Assembly (NCBI GenBank): GCA_900466605.1
Contig: UBMU01000015.1
Coordinates: 227,849 to 291,848, forward strand
Direction: 5' to 3'
DNA: 64,000 nucleotides
DNA from: Hyphomicrobiales bacterium
Lineage (GTDB): Bacteria > Pseudomonadota > Alphaproteobacteria > Rhizobiales > Rhizobiaceae
The position numbers and the translations under genes were made by a program. Positions 1 to 9,578 of the stretch are shown here, piece after piece. How positions within the stretch are numbered: position 1 is the first letter of the stretch; the number at the start of each line of letters is the position of its first letter. Below the pieces are notes generated by a model that saw only the letters and a list, made by a program, of their open reading frames with translations, did not search any database and was not told the DNA's origin.

Positions 1-1
1 T

Positions 2-382
2 GCTCCGGCCGCGCGGCCGGCTGCGACGGAAACGATGAATGCCGCCGTCGAGGCGCCTGTCGCGCCCGCAGCGCAGAAGCCTAAGGAAGTTGCCGCCGTT
101 TCTCCGGCTGCGACGCAGGCGCAACCGGCTGCTGCGGCTGGCGGCTACGGCGTCCAGATCGCATCGCTTCCTTCGGAGGAAGAGGCGAAAAAGTCCTACG
201 CAAGCCTTTCGAAGAAGTTTGCAGGTGTGCTTGGCGGCCGCAGCTACGAGATCCGCAAGGCCGAGATTGCAGGCAAGGGCACATTCTACCGCGTTCGCAT
301 CCCTGCGGGCTCCAAGGACGAAGCCGCTGCTATCTGCGAAAAATACCGTGCGGCAGGCGGCAGCTGCCTGATCTCGAAGTAA
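2..382 (+). CDS. SPOR-domain envelope protein (3' end only)
   Basis: The frame is open from the left edge of the window, so only the C-terminal ~126 residues are present; the ATG at 35 is internal. An Ala/Pro-rich linker leads into a C-terminal SPOR domain (YGVQIASLPSEEEA near its start, YRVRIPAGS near its end). SPOR domains bind denuded glycan strands of septal peptidoglycan, so the whole protein is probably a membrane-anchored division or envelope factor with its transmembrane segment off the window. The next gene, nagZ, also concerns peptidoglycan, but a strong terminator at 405-436 separates them. The role is inferred from the domain alone. Confidence 0.85.
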   Translation, partial: APAARPAATETMNAAVEAPVAPAAQKPKEVAAVSPAATQAQPAAAAGGYGVQIASLPSEEEAKKSYASLSKKFAGVLGGRSYEIRKAEIAGKGTFYRVRIPAGSKDEAAAICEKYRAAGGSCLISK

Positions 383-404
383 GCCTCTGTGAAGCACTCA
401 ATCA

Positions 405-436
405 AAGCGGCGGGCCTCTGGTCCGCCGCTTTTTTT
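405..436 (+). terminator. Rho-independent terminator after SPOR gene
   Basis: An inverted repeat (AGCGGCGG ... CCGCCGCT) with a 9-nt loop is followed by seven T residues. It lies about 25 bp after the stop of the SPOR gene. Confidence 0.85.
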
Positions 437-491
437 GTGAATGCCGGTTGACGCCGCTCGTATTTTCGCAGCGCGCCTCTATGATTCGGGT

Positions 492-1505
492 ATGACCGAA
501 TCAAAAGCAATGATCCTTGGCTGCAGCGGCCTTTCACTCACTCCCGAAGAAAAGGCGTTTTTCAGCGCCGAACGCCCTTGGGGCTTCATTCTGTTTGGGC
601 GCAATATTTCCGAGCGACATCAGATCAGCGATCTCGTAGCGGAGATGCGCGAAGCCGTCGGCTGGCATGCTCCGGTTCTCATCGATCAGGAAGGTGGACG
701 CGTACAGCGTATTCGGCCGCCGATCTTCCAGCACTACCCCTCCGGGCAGCAACTGGGCGATGCTTATCGGCAAGACCAGGAGAGGGGCCTTCGCGCAGCT
801 TGGCTGATGTCACGGCTGCACGCTTTCGACCTTTCAAGCCTTGGGATCAACGTGGACTGCCTTCCCGTGCTGGACGTTCCGGTGGAGGGCAGCAGCAACG
901 TGATCGGAAACCGCGCCTACGGTGGAAATCCCGCAACAGTGACGGCAATGGGACGTGCGGCTTCCGACGGCTTGAAGGCGGGCGGTCTTCTCCCTGTGAT
1001 GAAGCACATGCCGGGACACGGACGCGGCTTTGCCGATTCCCATCATGAACTACCAGTTGTCACGGTTTCGCGCACAGAGCTCGAAGTGCATGACTTTCCT
1101 CCGTTCATTGCGATGAAGGACGAATTGATGGCGATGACGTGCCACGTCGTCTTTTCGGCCATCGACGCTGAACGTCCCGCCACCACCTCGCGCAAGGTCA
1201 TTGATGGTGTGATCCGTGAACATATCGGTTTCAAGGGCCTGTTGCTTTCCGATGATACATCGATGAATGCCCTTGCCGGTACGATCGGCGAGCGCGCCGC
1301 CAACATAATCGCGGGAGGATGTGATATCGTGCTGCATTGCAATGGCCACATGGACGAGATGCAGCAGGTTGTCGAAAACGTGCCTGTATTGCAGGATCAG
1401 TCGCTCCTGCGCGCAGAAGCCGTGCTGAAGGGTTTCCCGATGGCAGACAATGCCGACGAGGATTCGATCCGCGCCGAATTCAATGAGATGTTTGCAACCG
1501 TCTGA
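492..1505 (+). CDS. nagZ: Beta-N-acetylhexosaminidase NagZ
   Basis: Glycoside hydrolase family 3 enzyme that removes terminal N-acetylglucosamine from cytoplasmic muropeptides during peptidoglycan recycling. The ~337-residue product is full length. It carries the family signature KHMPGHG followed by the DSHHELP loop, whose Asp-His pair acts as the acid/base dyad in NagZ enzymes, and LLSDDTSMNAL, which holds the nucleophilic Asp. The frame is open from 441, but the ATG at 492 (MTESKAMILG) matches the usual N-terminus (an ILGCSGLSLT-type first strand) and is preferred. It lies downstream of the terminator closing the SPOR gene and 21 bp before scpA, so it may be the first gene of the nagZ-scpA-scpB unit. 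Confidence 0.93.
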   Translation: MTESKAMILGCSGLSLTPEEKAFFSAERPWGFILFGRNISERHQISDLVAEMREAVGWHAPVLIDQEGGRVQRIRPPIFQHYPSGQQLGDAYRQDQERGLRAAWLMSRLHAFDLSSLGINVDCLPVLDVPVEGSSNVIGNRAYGGNPATVTAMGRAASDGLKAGGLLPVMKHMPGHGRGFADSHHELPVVTVSRTELEVHDFPPFIAMKDELMAMTCHVVFSAIDAERPATTSRKVIDGVIREHIGFKGLLLSDDTSMNALAGTIGERAANIIAGGCDIVLHCNGHMDEMQQVVENVPVLQDQSLLRAEAVLKGFPMADNADEDSIRAEFNEMFATV

Positions 1506-1526
1506 TTACGGAAGGAACAGGGCAGG

Positions 1527-2387
1527 GTGACAACGACCAAGGGCACGGAACGGCCACAAACAGCCGCAACGTCGATGGACAAGCTGTGGCAGGAAAATAG
1601 CGCGGAGCGCGCAAGTTCCGATCCCGCACTGCTGATCGACGTTGCCGGCTTCGAAGGTCCTCTCGACCTTCTGCTGTACCTTGCCCGCAATCAGAAGGTC
1701 GATCTTTCCCGCATTTCCGTTCTTGCGCTGGCGGAGCAATACCTGGAGTTCATCGAGAGCGCGCGGCGGATCCGGATCGAGCTGGCGGCTGACTATCTCG
1801 TGATGGCGGCCTGGCTTGCATACCTGAAATCGCGCTTGCTGATCCCCCAGCAAGCCAAGGATGATGGTCCGTCCGGCGAGGAGATGGCGGCGACGCTTGC
1901 TCTCCGCCTGAAGCGCCTTGAGGCGATGCGTGAGGCCGCAAGCGGTCTCGTTAACCGGAACCGTCTGGGACGGGATATTTTCGCTCGCGGCGCGCCGGAG
2001 CACATCCCGGACAGACATCAGTCGGCATACGTTGCAAGTCTCTACGATCTGTTGACGGCCTACGCGTCGCTCAGGCAGCGGCAGGCGGTGACGCAGGTGA
2101 CCATCGCTCGCCGCAATGTCTGGTCGCTGACGGATGCCCGCGAGCTTCTTGGTCGGATCATCGGCGAGGTTGGCGACTGGACGGCGCTTGAGACTTATCT
2201 GCTGCGTTACATAGGATCGCCTGAAGACAGGGTCACAGCCATCGCCAGTGCGTTCGCGGCGTCTCTTGAGCTCGTTCGCGAGGGCAAGCTCGAAATCCGG
2301 CAGGATGGGGCCTTCCAGCCTCTCTACATGAGGCGCGGTAGCAAGCATGCGACGCTGCAGGTCGTCGAACAGGAGCGCCCCGTGTGA
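1527..2387 (+). CDS. scpA: Segregation and condensation protein A
   Basis: Kleisin subunit of the bacterial SMC condensin, bridging the SMC heads and binding ScpB. The signature FEGPLDLLLYLARNQKVDLS sits near residue 40 and is followed by helices containing ILALAEQYLEFI-type sequence. The C-terminal winged-helix part is present (FAASLELVREGKLEIRQ). The GTG start at 1527 is preceded by a purine-rich GGAAGGAACAGG stretch. The first ~40 residues are a variable, poorly conserved tail. The stop overlaps the scpB start by 4 bp (GTGA), indicating translational coupling and stoichiometric production of the two partners. Confidence 0.95.
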   Translation: MTTTKGTERPQTAATSMDKLWQENSAERASSDPALLIDVAGFEGPLDLLLYLARNQKVDLSRISVLALAEQYLEFIESARRIRIELAADYLVMAAWLAYLKSRLLIPQQAKDDGPSGEEMAATLALRLKRLEAMREAASGLVNRNRLGRDIFARGAPEHIPDRHQSAYVASLYDLLTAYASLRQRQAVTQVTIARRNVWSLTDARELLGRIIGEVGDWTALETYLLRYIGSPEDRVTAIASAFAASLELVREGKLEIRQDGAFQPLYMRRGSKHATLQVVEQERPV

Positions 2388-3100
2388 CTGATCTGGAAGA
2401 CGAACACATCGACAGCGCAATGATGGATGCTTCAGAGGAAGACGTTGGTGCCGAGGCCGAGGCAGAGCGCATTGCCGAGGCGTTGGTCTTCGCGTCGGCT
2501 CAGCCCGTCTCCGAAGCGTTCATTGCGGACCGCTTACCGCGCGCGTTCAACGTGCGCGCTATCATGCTGCGCCTGAAGGAACAGTACGCTCATCGCGGCG
2601 TAAACCTCGTTCAGGTGGATGATGCGTGGGCGTTCCGCACGGCAGCAGATCTCTCTTTCGTCATCCGGCGTGACGAAAACGAAACAAAGAAGTTGTCGCG
2701 AGCAGCCTTGGAAGTGCTGGCGATTATCGCTTATCACCAGCCGGTGACGCGTGCCGAGATTGAAGATATCAGAGGCGTCCAGACCTCGCGCGGCACGCTC
2801 GACGTGCTGATGGAGGCAGGCTGGGTCCGTTTTCGTGGCCGCAGGCGCACGCCGGGACGCCCGGTCACGCTTGGCACCACGCGCGATTTCCTTGATCATT
2901 TCGGCCTGGAAGAACTGCGCGATCTGCCTGGGCTCGAAGAGTTGAAGGGGGCAGGGCTGCTCTCCGGTCGCATACCGGCCAATTTCAATGTACCATCGCC
3001 TCTCATGAACGACGAGTTGACCGAGGACGAGGATCCTATAACGCAACTCGATCTCGAGGAACTCGGCCTGCTTGCGCCGGGCGGCGGGTCCGAAGACTGA
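2384..3100 (+). CDS. scpB: Segregation and condensation protein B
   Basis: Partner of ScpA in the SMC complex, built of two winged-helix domains. Conserved blocks are ALEVLAIIAYHQPVTRAEIE and the following RGVQTSRGTLDVLMEAGWV. An acidic leader of about 28 residues precedes the first winged helix, and the tail after GLEELKGAGLL is acidic and variable, as is common in rhizobia. The GTG start lies inside the scpA stop, so the two are translationally coupled. A 185-bp gap then precedes the tat operon. Confidence 0.94.
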   Translation: MTDLEDEHIDSAMMDASEEDVGAEAEAERIAEALVFASAQPVSEAFIADRLPRAFNVRAIMLRLKEQYAHRGVNLVQVDDAWAFRTAADLSFVIRRDENETKKLSRAALEVLAIIAYHQPVTRAEIEDIRGVQTSRGTLDVLMEAGWVRFRGRRRTPGRPVTLGTTRDFLDHFGLEELRDLPGLEELKGAGLLSGRIPANFNVPSPLMNDELTEDEDPITQLDLEELGLLAPGGGSED

Positions 3101-3285
3101 TCGGATTTGTCTTGGTTCCGCCACGCGTCGCGAAAACAACACCGATCACGTTTTTTCGAATGTGTAATCTCTTGTCACAGAGGGCGATACCGTGACATTA
3201 AGCGACAATCCAAGGGGAACTTTGATGTTGGAATTGGTGTAGGAAGCTCTTACATCTGAAAACATCGCAACAGGGAGTTAGCGTA

Positions 3286-3483
3286 ATGGGTTCTTTTAGC
3301 ATGTGGCACTGGCTGATCGTTCTGGTCATCGTGCTGTTGTTGTTTGGTCGCGGCAAGATTCCGGAATTGATGGGCGATGTCGCCAAGGGCATCAAGAGCT
3401 TCAAGAAGGGTATGAACGACGAAGACGCGCCCGACTCCACGACTTCCAAGACCGTCGATCACAAGGCCGACGAAACGAAGTAA
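3286..3483 (+). CDS. tatA: Sec-independent translocase subunit TatA
   Basis: Small pore-forming subunit of the twin-arginine translocon, which exports folded, often cofactor-bearing proteins. The 65-residue product has a short N-terminal segment, one transmembrane helix ([15 protein letters not shown]), the hinge [12 protein letters not shown] and an amphipathic helix ([12 protein letters not shown]), followed by a short charged tail. An AGGGAG ribosome-binding site lies about 9 bp upstream of the ATG. First gene of a tatA-tatB-tatC operon; the 185 bp upstream probably hold its promoter. Confidence 0.96.
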   Translation: MGSFSMWHWLIVLVIVLLLFGRGKIPELMGDVAKGIKSFKKGMNDEDAPDSTTSKTVDHKADETK

Positions 3484-3533
3484 TCCACTTCCGGGCAAAC
3501 GTAGCCCCCACGTTTCCCGTTCAGGAGCCTTGA

Positions 3534-4199
3534 ATGTTCGATATTGGCTGGACCGAGCTGCTTGTCATCGCGGTCGTATTGATCGTGGTGGTTGGTCCGA
3601 AGGACTTGCCACCGATGCTACGTGCGTTCGGCAAGATGACTCAGCGTGCCCGCAAGGTTGCCGGCGACTTTCGCGCACAGTTCGATGAGGCGCTACGTGA
3701 GGCCGATCTGGACGAAGTACGGCAGACACTGACGGACGCGCAGAAGCTGAACCCCGTCAACAGTTTGCGCGAAGCAATGAACCCGCTTCGCCAGATGGGC
3801 AACGAAATCAAGGCCGACCTGCAGAAGGCGACGACGGTCGAGAACAAGACCGAGGTTCCGCCGACAGTCATGTCCACCCCAGAGCCATCGTTGAGCTTGC
3901 CTGAGACGCCTCCGGTCATGCCAGCGCCTACGCCTCAAACGGCTGCAGCAGCTGAAATGCCGGGAGCGACTGTTGCCGGCAAGCCAAAGGCCGTGCGCAA
4001 GCCACGCCCCAAGGCTGCGGATAAGGCTGATGCCGCAGCGGCCATCGCCGTTGTTCCGGCAGAGAAGCCGAAGCGTGCGCCTGCCAAGCCCGCACCCGCA
4101 AATAAGACCGCCGCAGCAAAGAAGCCGACGGTCGCCGCCGTTGAGGCCACAGCCGCTCCGAAGAAGACGGCAGCGAAAAAGAAGAAGGACGACGCATGA
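3534..4199 (+). CDS. tatB: Sec-independent translocase subunit TatB
   Basis: Receptor-complex subunit that binds twin-arginine signal peptides together with TatC. The N-terminal ~20 residues (MFDIGWTELLVIAVVLIVVV) form the membrane helix, followed by GPKDLPPMLRAFGK and a long amphipathic helix. After residue ~110 the sequence becomes an Ala/Lys/Pro-rich low-complexity tail reaching residue 221, longer than in enterobacteria but usual in alphaproteobacteria. The stop overlaps the tatC start (ATGA), so the two are coupled. The tail's biased composition produces long spurious frames on other strands. Confidence 0.95.
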   Translation: MFDIGWTELLVIAVVLIVVVGPKDLPPMLRAFGKMTQRARKVAGDFRAQFDEALREADLDEVRQTLTDAQKLNPVNSLREAMNPLRQMGNEIKADLQKATTVENKTEVPPTVMSTPEPSLSLPETPPVMPAPTPQTAAAAEMPGATVAGKPKAVRKPRPKAADKADAAAAIAVVPAEKPKRAPAKPAPANKTAAAKKPTVAAVEATAAPKKTAAKKKKDDA

Positions 4200-5023
4200 G
4201 CGGTGACATCGAGGACAAGCCACAGCCGTTGATCGAACACCTGATGGAGCTGCGCACGCGGCTGATATGGTCGATTGGCGCGTTCTTCGTCGCTTTCATC
4301 GTGTGTTTCATCTTTGCCAAGCATCTCTTCAATGCTCTGGTCTTTCCATACAAATGGGCTGTTATCTGGGCGCATCTCGATGTGTCTAAGGCGCAGCTCA
4401 TCTACACCGCGCCGCAGGAGTTTTTCTTTACCCAGGTCAAGGTGGCGATGTTCGGCGGCCTCGTGATCGCCTTCCCGATCATTGCCGCGCAGATCTACAA
4501 GTTCGTGGCGCCCGGTCTCTACAAGAACGAGCGCGCTGCCTTCCTGCCGTTTCTGATCGCTTCGCCGGTGCTGTTCCTGATGGGCGCCTCGCTCGTCTAT
4601 TTCTTTTTCACACCGATGGTCATGTGGTTCTTCCTGACCATGCAGCAGGCGCCGGGCGAGGGCGACGTCGCCATATCGTTGCTTCCGAAGGTCTCCGAAT
4701 ATCTCAGCCTGATCATGACGCTGGTGTTCTCGTTCGGTCTTGTCTTCCAGCTGCCGGTGATTACCACCCTTCTGGCGCGCGTCGGGCTGTTGACCTCGGA
4801 CTGGCTTCGGGAGAAGCGCAAATTCGCGATCGTGCTCGCGTTCGTCGTCGCAGCAGTGCTGACGCCACCCGATCCAATGTCCCAGATCGGCCTTGCACTG
4901 CCGACCATCCTTCTCTACGAGATTTCCATCTACGCGGCGCGACTCGTGGAGCGCCAGCGTGCCCGCGAGGCGGTCGAAGAGGCTGAAGGAACTACAGACG
5001 TTGCCAACTCGGACAGCGCCTGA
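4196..5023 (+). CDS. tatC: Sec-independent translocase subunit TatC
   Basis: Polytopic core of the Tat receptor complex that recognises the RR motif. The ~275-residue protein has the expected six hydrophobic segments. Diagnostic blocks are the N-terminal PLIEHLMELRTRL, the first periplasmic loop with PQEFFFTQVKVA, and the later FGLVFQLPV and LTPPDPMSQI segments. It overlaps tatB by 4 bp. The C-terminal ~30 residues are charged and cytoplasmic. With tatA and tatB it makes a complete Tat system. Confidence 0.97.
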   Translation: MSGDIEDKPQPLIEHLMELRTRLIWSIGAFFVAFIVCFIFAKHLFNALVFPYKWAVIWAHLDVSKAQLIYTAPQEFFFTQVKVAMFGGLVIAFPIIAAQIYKFVAPGLYKNERAAFLPFLIASPVLFLMGASLVYFFFTPMVMWFFLTMQQAPGEGDVAISLLPKVSEYLSLIMTLVFSFGLVFQLPVITTLLARVGLLTSDWLREKRKFAIVLAFVVAAVLTPPDPMSQIGLALPTILLYEISIYAARLVERQRAREAVEEAEGTTDVANSDSA

Positions 5024-5117
5024 TCGATCTCCCTCAATGAACGCTTCCAAGCATCCGGTCGAGGCCTAGCCGGGCTTTGGCCGGGTCATCCTTTTTTGCA
5101 ACGACCCTGGAACGACG

Positions 5118-6401
5118 ATGCTCGATATCAAATGGATCCGTGAGAATCCCGAAGCGCTCGATGTGGCACTCGCCAAGCGTGGTGCCGAGCCTTTGTCCAA
5201 AAGCTTGATTGCGATCGATGAAAAGCGCCGCGCGGCCATTCAGAAGGTCCAGGACATGCAGTCGCGCCGCAATGCCGCCTCCAAGGAGATCGGCGCGGCG
5301 ATGGCGCAGAAGAACACCGAGCTCGCCGAAAAGCTGAAGGCCGAAGTAGCCGACCTGAAGGTGTTGCTTCCGGCGGCAGAAGAGGATGAACGTCAGACGA
5401 CGGACGAGTTGAGCGACGCACTGTCGCGCATTCCAAACGTCCCGCACGACGACGTGCCGGTCGGCAAGGACGAGCACGACAACGTAGTTGCCCGCGTCGT
5501 AGGTGAGAAGCCGCGCTGGAACCACACGCCGAAAGAACATTTCGAAATCGGCGAAGCGCTTGGCTACATGGATTTCGAGCGTGCTGCAAAGCTCTCGGGA
5601 TCGCGTTTTACGGTGCTGACTGGTCCGCTGGCTAGGCTGGAGCGTGCGCTCGGCCAGTTCATGATCGACCTGCATACGAGCGAGCACGGCTACACCGAAG
5701 TCAGCTCGCCGCTGATGGTGCGTGACGATGCCATGTTCGGCACCGGACAGCTGCCGAAGTTTTCGGAAGATCTATTCAAGACCACGGATGGACGCTGGTT
5801 GATCCCGACCGCCGAAGTCACGCTCACCAATCTGGTGCGTGAGGAAATCCTCGAGCACGAAAAGCTGCCGCTACGTTTCACCGCGCTGACGCCGTCGTTC
5901 CGTTCGGAAGCAGGCTCGGCTGGCCGCGACACGCGCGGCATGCTGCGCCAGCACCAGTTCTGGAAGTGCGAACTCGTCTCGATCACCGACGCCGAAAGCT
6001 CGATAGCCGAGCACGAGCGTATGACTGCCTGCGCCGAAGAAGTGCTGAAGCGCCTCGGCCTGCATTTCCGCACGCTGACGCTCTGCACCGGTGACATGGG
6101 CTTCGGTTCGCGTAAGACCTACGATCTCGAGGTCTGGCTGCCGGGGCAGAACACCTATCGCGAAATCTCATCCTGCTCTGTCTGCGGAGATTTCCAGGCG
6201 CGGCGCATGAACGCGCGCTACCGCGGCAAGGAAGACAAGGCAACGAAGTTCGTTCATACGCTGAACGGCTCGGGTACTGCCGTGGGCCGTTGCCTGATCG
6301 CGGTTATGGAGAACTACCTGAACGAGGACGGCTCCGTGACCGTTCCCGACGCTCTGCTGCCATACATGGGCGGTTTGACGAAGATCGAACGGGCGGCGTG
6401 A
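5118..6401 (+). CDS. serS: Serine--tRNA ligase
   Basis: Charges tRNA-Ser (and tRNA-Sec where present) with serine. Class II synthetase of 427 residues, normal for the family. The N-terminal ~110 residues form the antiparallel coiled-coil arm that holds the tRNA long variable arm ([16 protein letters not shown] at the start). Motif 2 appears as [21 protein letters not shown] and motif 3 near the C-terminus as [19 protein letters not shown]. It sits between tatC and surE, the usual rhizobial arrangement, and ends 4 bp before the surE start. Confidence 0.97.
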   Translation: MLDIKWIRENPEALDVALAKRGAEPLSKSLIAIDEKRRAAIQKVQDMQSRRNAASKEIGAAMAQKNTELAEKLKAEVADLKVLLPAAEEDERQTTDELSDALSRIPNVPHDDVPVGKDEHDNVVARVVGEKPRWNHTPKEHFEIGEALGYMDFERAAKLSGSRFTVLTGPLARLERALGQFMIDLHTSEHGYTEVSSPLMVRDDAMFGTGQLPKFSEDLFKTTDGRWLIPTAEVTLTNLVREEILEHEKLPLRFTALTPSFRSEAGSAGRDTRGMLRQHQFWKCELVSITDAESSIAEHERMTACAEEVLKRLGLHFRTLTLCTGDMGFGSRKTYDLEVWLPGQNTYREISSCSVCGDFQARRMNARYRGKEDKATKFVHTLNGSGTAVGRCLIAVMENYLNEDGSVTVPDALLPYMGGLTKIERAA

Positions 6402-6405
6402 GCCG

Positions 6406-7173
6406 ATGCGCATTCTGCTCACCAACGACGACGGCATTCATGCAGAAGGCCTCGCAGCGCTGGAGCGGATTGCGCGGACGCTGTCGGACGACGTCTGGAT
6501 TGTTGCGCCTGAGACGGATCAGAGCGGCCTTGCACATTCGCTGAGCCTTTCCGAGCCGCTGCGGCTGCGCAAGATCTCCGACAAGCATTTCGCTCTGCGG
6601 GGAACCCCGACAGATTGCGTCATCATGGGCATCAAGCAGGTGATGGACATCAAGCCGGACCTCGTGCTTTCGGGTGTCAACTCGGGTTCTAACGTCGCGG
6701 ACGATGTAACCTATTCCGGCACCATTGCCGGCGCCATCGAAGGTACCATGCAGGGCGTCCGTTCCTTTGCGCTGAGCCAAGCCTATCTGCATCAGGATGG
6801 AACCAGGACGGTGCCATGGGAGGTTTGCGAGGCACATGCCCCGGCACTTCTCGACAGGCTGCTCGCGCTCGAGTTGCCCGAGGGGACGTTCCTGAACCTG
6901 AACTTTCCGAATTGCCGACCCGAAGAGGTCGAGGGCGTCGAAGTCACGGCACAAGGCAAGCTTGCCTTCAACCTGCAGGTCGATGCCCGCGCTGACGGAC
7001 GCGGCTTTCCATATTACTGGCTCAAGTTCGGTGAGCGCGCTGGTGCCTTCGTGGAGGGCACGGATATCCACGCTCTGAAGCATCGCAAGGTTTCGGTAAC
7101 TCCTTTGAAACTGGATTTGACTGATTATTCCGTACGGGACCGCGTGGCGCGGGCGCTTTCGGCTACGGAGTAA
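6406..7173 (+). CDS. surE: 5'/3'-nucleotidase SurE
   Basis: Metal-dependent phosphatase acting on nucleoside monophosphates and short polyphosphates, associated with stress survival. The N-terminus [15 protein letters not shown] contains the catalytic Asp-Asp pair; [20 protein letters not shown] and GTPTDCV are further family blocks with the metal-binding Asn and Ser. 255 residues, full length. It follows serS by 4 bp and precedes pcm by 5 bp, so serS-surE-pcm is probably one transcript. The surE-pcm-nlpD order also occurs in enterobacteria. Confidence 0.96.
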   Translation: MRILLTNDDGIHAEGLAALERIARTLSDDVWIVAPETDQSGLAHSLSLSEPLRLRKISDKHFALRGTPTDCVIMGIKQVMDIKPDLVLSGVNSGSNVADDVTYSGTIAGAIEGTMQGVRSFALSQAYLHQDGTRTVPWEVCEAHAPALLDRLLALELPEGTFLNLNFPNCRPEEVEGVEVTAQGKLAFNLQVDARADGRGFPYYWLKFGERAGAFVEGTDIHALKHRKVSVTPLKLDLTDYSVRDRVARALSATE

Positions 7174-7178
7174 TCATT

Positions 7179-7832
7179 TTGACGGCACGGCTGGTGGAGA
7201 AGGAAGGTTTTGCAGCGCTTGTTCTGCGGCTGCGGGCCGAGGGCGTGTCTGATCTGGATCTGCTGACCGCGGTCGAGCAGACGCCACGGTCTCTGTTCGT
7301 ACCGCCTCAGTTTGCGGAACAGGCCTATTCAAGCCGAACGATTCCGATTGAATGCGGCTCCTTCATTGAGGGCGTCGATATTGCGGTCAGAATTCTTCAT
7401 CATCTGAAGATCAAGCCGGGGCAGCGTGTGCTCGAGGTCGGCACGGGCAGCGGTTTCATGTCTGCTGTCATGGCCCGTATGGCCGAACGCGTTCTGACAA
7501 TCGACCGCTACAAGACACTGACGACGAACGCGCAGCGCCGTATCGACGGGCTTGGGCTGCGGAACGTCGTTGTTCGGCAGGCAGACGGCAGCGCCGGACT
7601 GCAGGGTGAGGGGACGTTCGACCGCATTCTGGTTACCGCTGCGTTCAACTCGATGCCGCGGTTCTACACCGACCAACTGGTTTCCGGCGGTTCGATGATA
7701 GCTCCGCTCATGATCTCCGAAAATGAGTGTCGCCTTGTGCGGCTCACGAAAACCGGAAGCCGCTTCGAGCGTGAGGAGCTGTTCGACACGCCCTATCTTC
7801 CGATCGTCCCTCGCTTGGCCTCTCAACTCTAG
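7179..7832 (+). CDS. pcm: Protein-L-isoaspartate O-methyltransferase
   Basis: Uses S-adenosylmethionine to methylate abnormal L-isoaspartyl residues, starting their repair in aged proteins. The 217-residue product has the SAM-binding motif VLEVGTGSGFMSAVMARMA near residue 87 and the family block SRTIPIECGSFI upstream of it. The start is TTG at 7179, 5 bp after the surE stop; the downstream residues RLVEKEGFAALVLRLRAEGV are the usual N-terminus, which supports it. Part of the serS-surE-pcm unit. Confidence 0.94.
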   Translation: MTARLVEKEGFAALVLRLRAEGVSDLDLLTAVEQTPRSLFVPPQFAEQAYSSRTIPIECGSFIEGVDIAVRILHHLKIKPGQRVLEVGTGSGFMSAVMARMAERVLTIDRYKTLTTNAQRRIDGLGLRNVVVRQADGSAGLQGEGTFDRILVTAAFNSMPRFYTDQLVSGGSMIAPLMISENECRLVRLTKTGSRFEREELFDTPYLPIVPRLASQL

Positions 7833-7969
7833 GGCGAGGAGCTTGTGTAGGTTGCTATGGTTAGCAATCTCTCAAAAAAATCACGCAGATTTCACTGCCT
7901 TAACCGCATAGTAATACTAACACGCTTTAATAAACCCACGAATGGTTGCGTTAATCAGTGGGTCGAGTC

Positions 7970-9526
7970 ATGCGTTTCAGTCTTTCGCCAAGAGTGGGTA
8001 AGTCTGCCGGTAATGTCCTGATAGCGGCTTTGCTGGCGAGTGCCGCAACAGGTTGCAGTTCCGATGTGACACGTTTCGGTGGTCTTTTCTCGTCGTCTGG
8101 TCCGGATCAGATGACGACCAATTCAATCCCCCGAAGAAATATGCAGGCTGATCCTGTGCCGCAGGCTGATTTGGCACAGGGCGGTTACTCGAACAGTCAG
8201 GCGATGAGCCAGCCCTATCCGGCGCAGCCCGCTTATGGCGCCTCCAGCGCCCGGATGGCCTCGGCGCCGGTCTCTGTTCAACGCTCCGATCTTGCTGCGC
8301 CTTCTGCTGTTGCGCCGGCAGCGCCATCGCGCGAAAGGCAAGTTGCACTTGCTCAGCCATTCCCTGCTGCAACTGCTCCGACGAAGTCGTCGCCCATTCT
8401 TGTCCCGCCGAAGACGGCAACCGACTCGATCGTTACCGGTACTACTCCCAAGGTTTCCGGCTGGTCGGCAACCAATGCGCCGTCCGTCACGCTTCGTCCA
8501 GGCGAAACCGTCGCCACGCTCGCCAATCGCTATGGTGTGCCGGAGAAGGAAATTCTTCGTGCCAACGGCTTCAAGACGGCAGCTGCCGCGAAAGCTGGCC
8601 AAATTATTCTGATCCCGACCTTTAACGGTGGCAATGCAGCCAAGGCGTCTGCCCAAACCGCCGACCTTTCCAAGGGCGGTCATCTGCCGCAGCCGGGTAA
8701 GCAGCAGGAACAGAACGTCGCCGTCGTTCCGGGCGCGAATTCCGCCCGCGACAAGTCGATCGCAAATGGCGATCCATCAGGCAAGTTGCAGGCTGGTGCG
8801 GGCAAGGGGCCGAAGGGCGCCGGCGGCACCTATGTCGTCAAGCCTGGCGACTCGCTTGCCAAGATCGCCAAGGCCACGGGCAACAGCATCGATGACCTAA
8901 AGGCTGCCAACAACCTGTCGGCTGGTTCGATCCGCATCGGCCAGGAGCTTAATCTTCCGGCCGGTTCGCAGGATGGTATGAAGACGGCCTCCATTCCGGC
9001 GAAGGCGGAACCAAAGCCGGTTGCTCAGCCGGCTTCGGCAACAACGACTGCCGCCGCGCAGCCGGCAACCTACAAGGCTCCGGTCGCGACCGAGACCGTG
9101 GATGAGGCTGCCAAGAAGGAAGTGGCGTCCGCTGCGCCAGAGGCTACCGGAATCGGCAAGTATCGCTGGCCTGTTCGTGGTGCGGTCATTGCGGCCTACG
9201 GTGCCAATGTGAACGGAAGCCGCAATGACGGCATCGACATCTCTGTGCCACAGGGTACCCCGATCAAGGCCGCTGAGAATGGCGTGGTCATCTACGCCGG
9301 CAACGGGCTGAAGGAACTCGGCAATACGGTTCTTGTGCGCCACGACGACGGTACGGTCACGGTCTACGGCAACGCCGATACCTTGAGCGTAACGCGCGGC
9401 CAGAAGATTCAGCGCGGCCAAACGGTCGCTGTCTCCGGCATGAGCGGAAACGTCAAGCAGCCACAGGTTCACTTCGAAGTCCGCAAGGATGCGACGCCGG
9501 TCAACCCGATCACTTTCCTCGAATAG
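7970..9526 (+). CDS. nlpD: NlpD-like LysM/LytM lipoprotein
   Basis: Outer-membrane lipoprotein that probably activates a septal amidase rather than cutting peptidoglycan itself. From the ATG at 7970 it shows a signal peptide with lipobox ASAATGC, a Pro/Ala/Gln-rich stretch, a LysM domain at about residues 167-220 (LRPGETVATLANRYG), a second LysM at about 284-332 (VVKPGDSLAKIAKATG) and a LytM/M23 fold at about 397-518. The M23 zinc ligands are degenerate: the usual H-x-G-x-D reads NDGID and the usual H-x-H reads QVH. E. coli NlpD shows similar losses. A GTG four codons upstream is a less likely start. The position after surE-pcm matches enterobacterial surE-pcm-nlpD. Confidence 0.88.
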   Translation: MRFSLSPRVGKSAGNVLIAALLASAATGCSSDVTRFGGLFSSSGPDQMTTNSIPRRNMQADPVPQADLAQGGYSNSQAMSQPYPAQPAYGASSARMASAPVSVQRSDLAAPSAVAPAAPSRERQVALAQPFPAATAPTKSSPILVPPKTATDSIVTGTTPKVSGWSATNAPSVTLRPGETVATLANRYGVPEKEILRANGFKTAAAAKAGQIILIPTFNGGNAAKASAQTADLSKGGHLPQPGKQQEQNVAVVPGANSARDKSIANGDPSGKLQAGAGKGPKGAGGTYVVKPGDSLAKIAKATGNSIDDLKAANNLSAGSIRIGQELNLPAGSQDGMKTASIPAKAEPKPVAQPASATTTAAAQPATYKAPVATETVDEAAKKEVASAAPEATGIGKYRWPVRGAVIAAYGANVNGSRNDGIDISVPQGTPIKAAENGVVIYAGNGLKELGNTVLVRHDDGTVTVYGNADTLSVTRGQKIQRGQTVAVSGMSGNVKQPQVHFEVRKDATPVNPITFLE

Positions 9527-9546
9527 GTTTTGCGTCCGAGGATGCG

Positions 9547-9575
9547 CAAAAGCCCGGCCAAAAGCCGGGCTTTTG
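9547..9575. terminator. Bidirectional terminator between nlpD-like gene and DUF815 ATPase
   Basis: AAAAGCCCGGC ... GCCGGGCTTTT forms a stable stem with T tracts on both strands. It lies 20 bp after the + strand gene and just past the end of the convergent - strand gene. Confidence 0.85.
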
Positions 9576-9578
9576 TCA

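Noticed and set aside
3935..5050. 371-residue open frame antisense to tatB/tatC
   Set aside because: It is created by the biased composition of the TatB tail and the tatC frame; its sequence is His/Arg/Glu-rich with no family resemblance, and tatB/tatC are certain.
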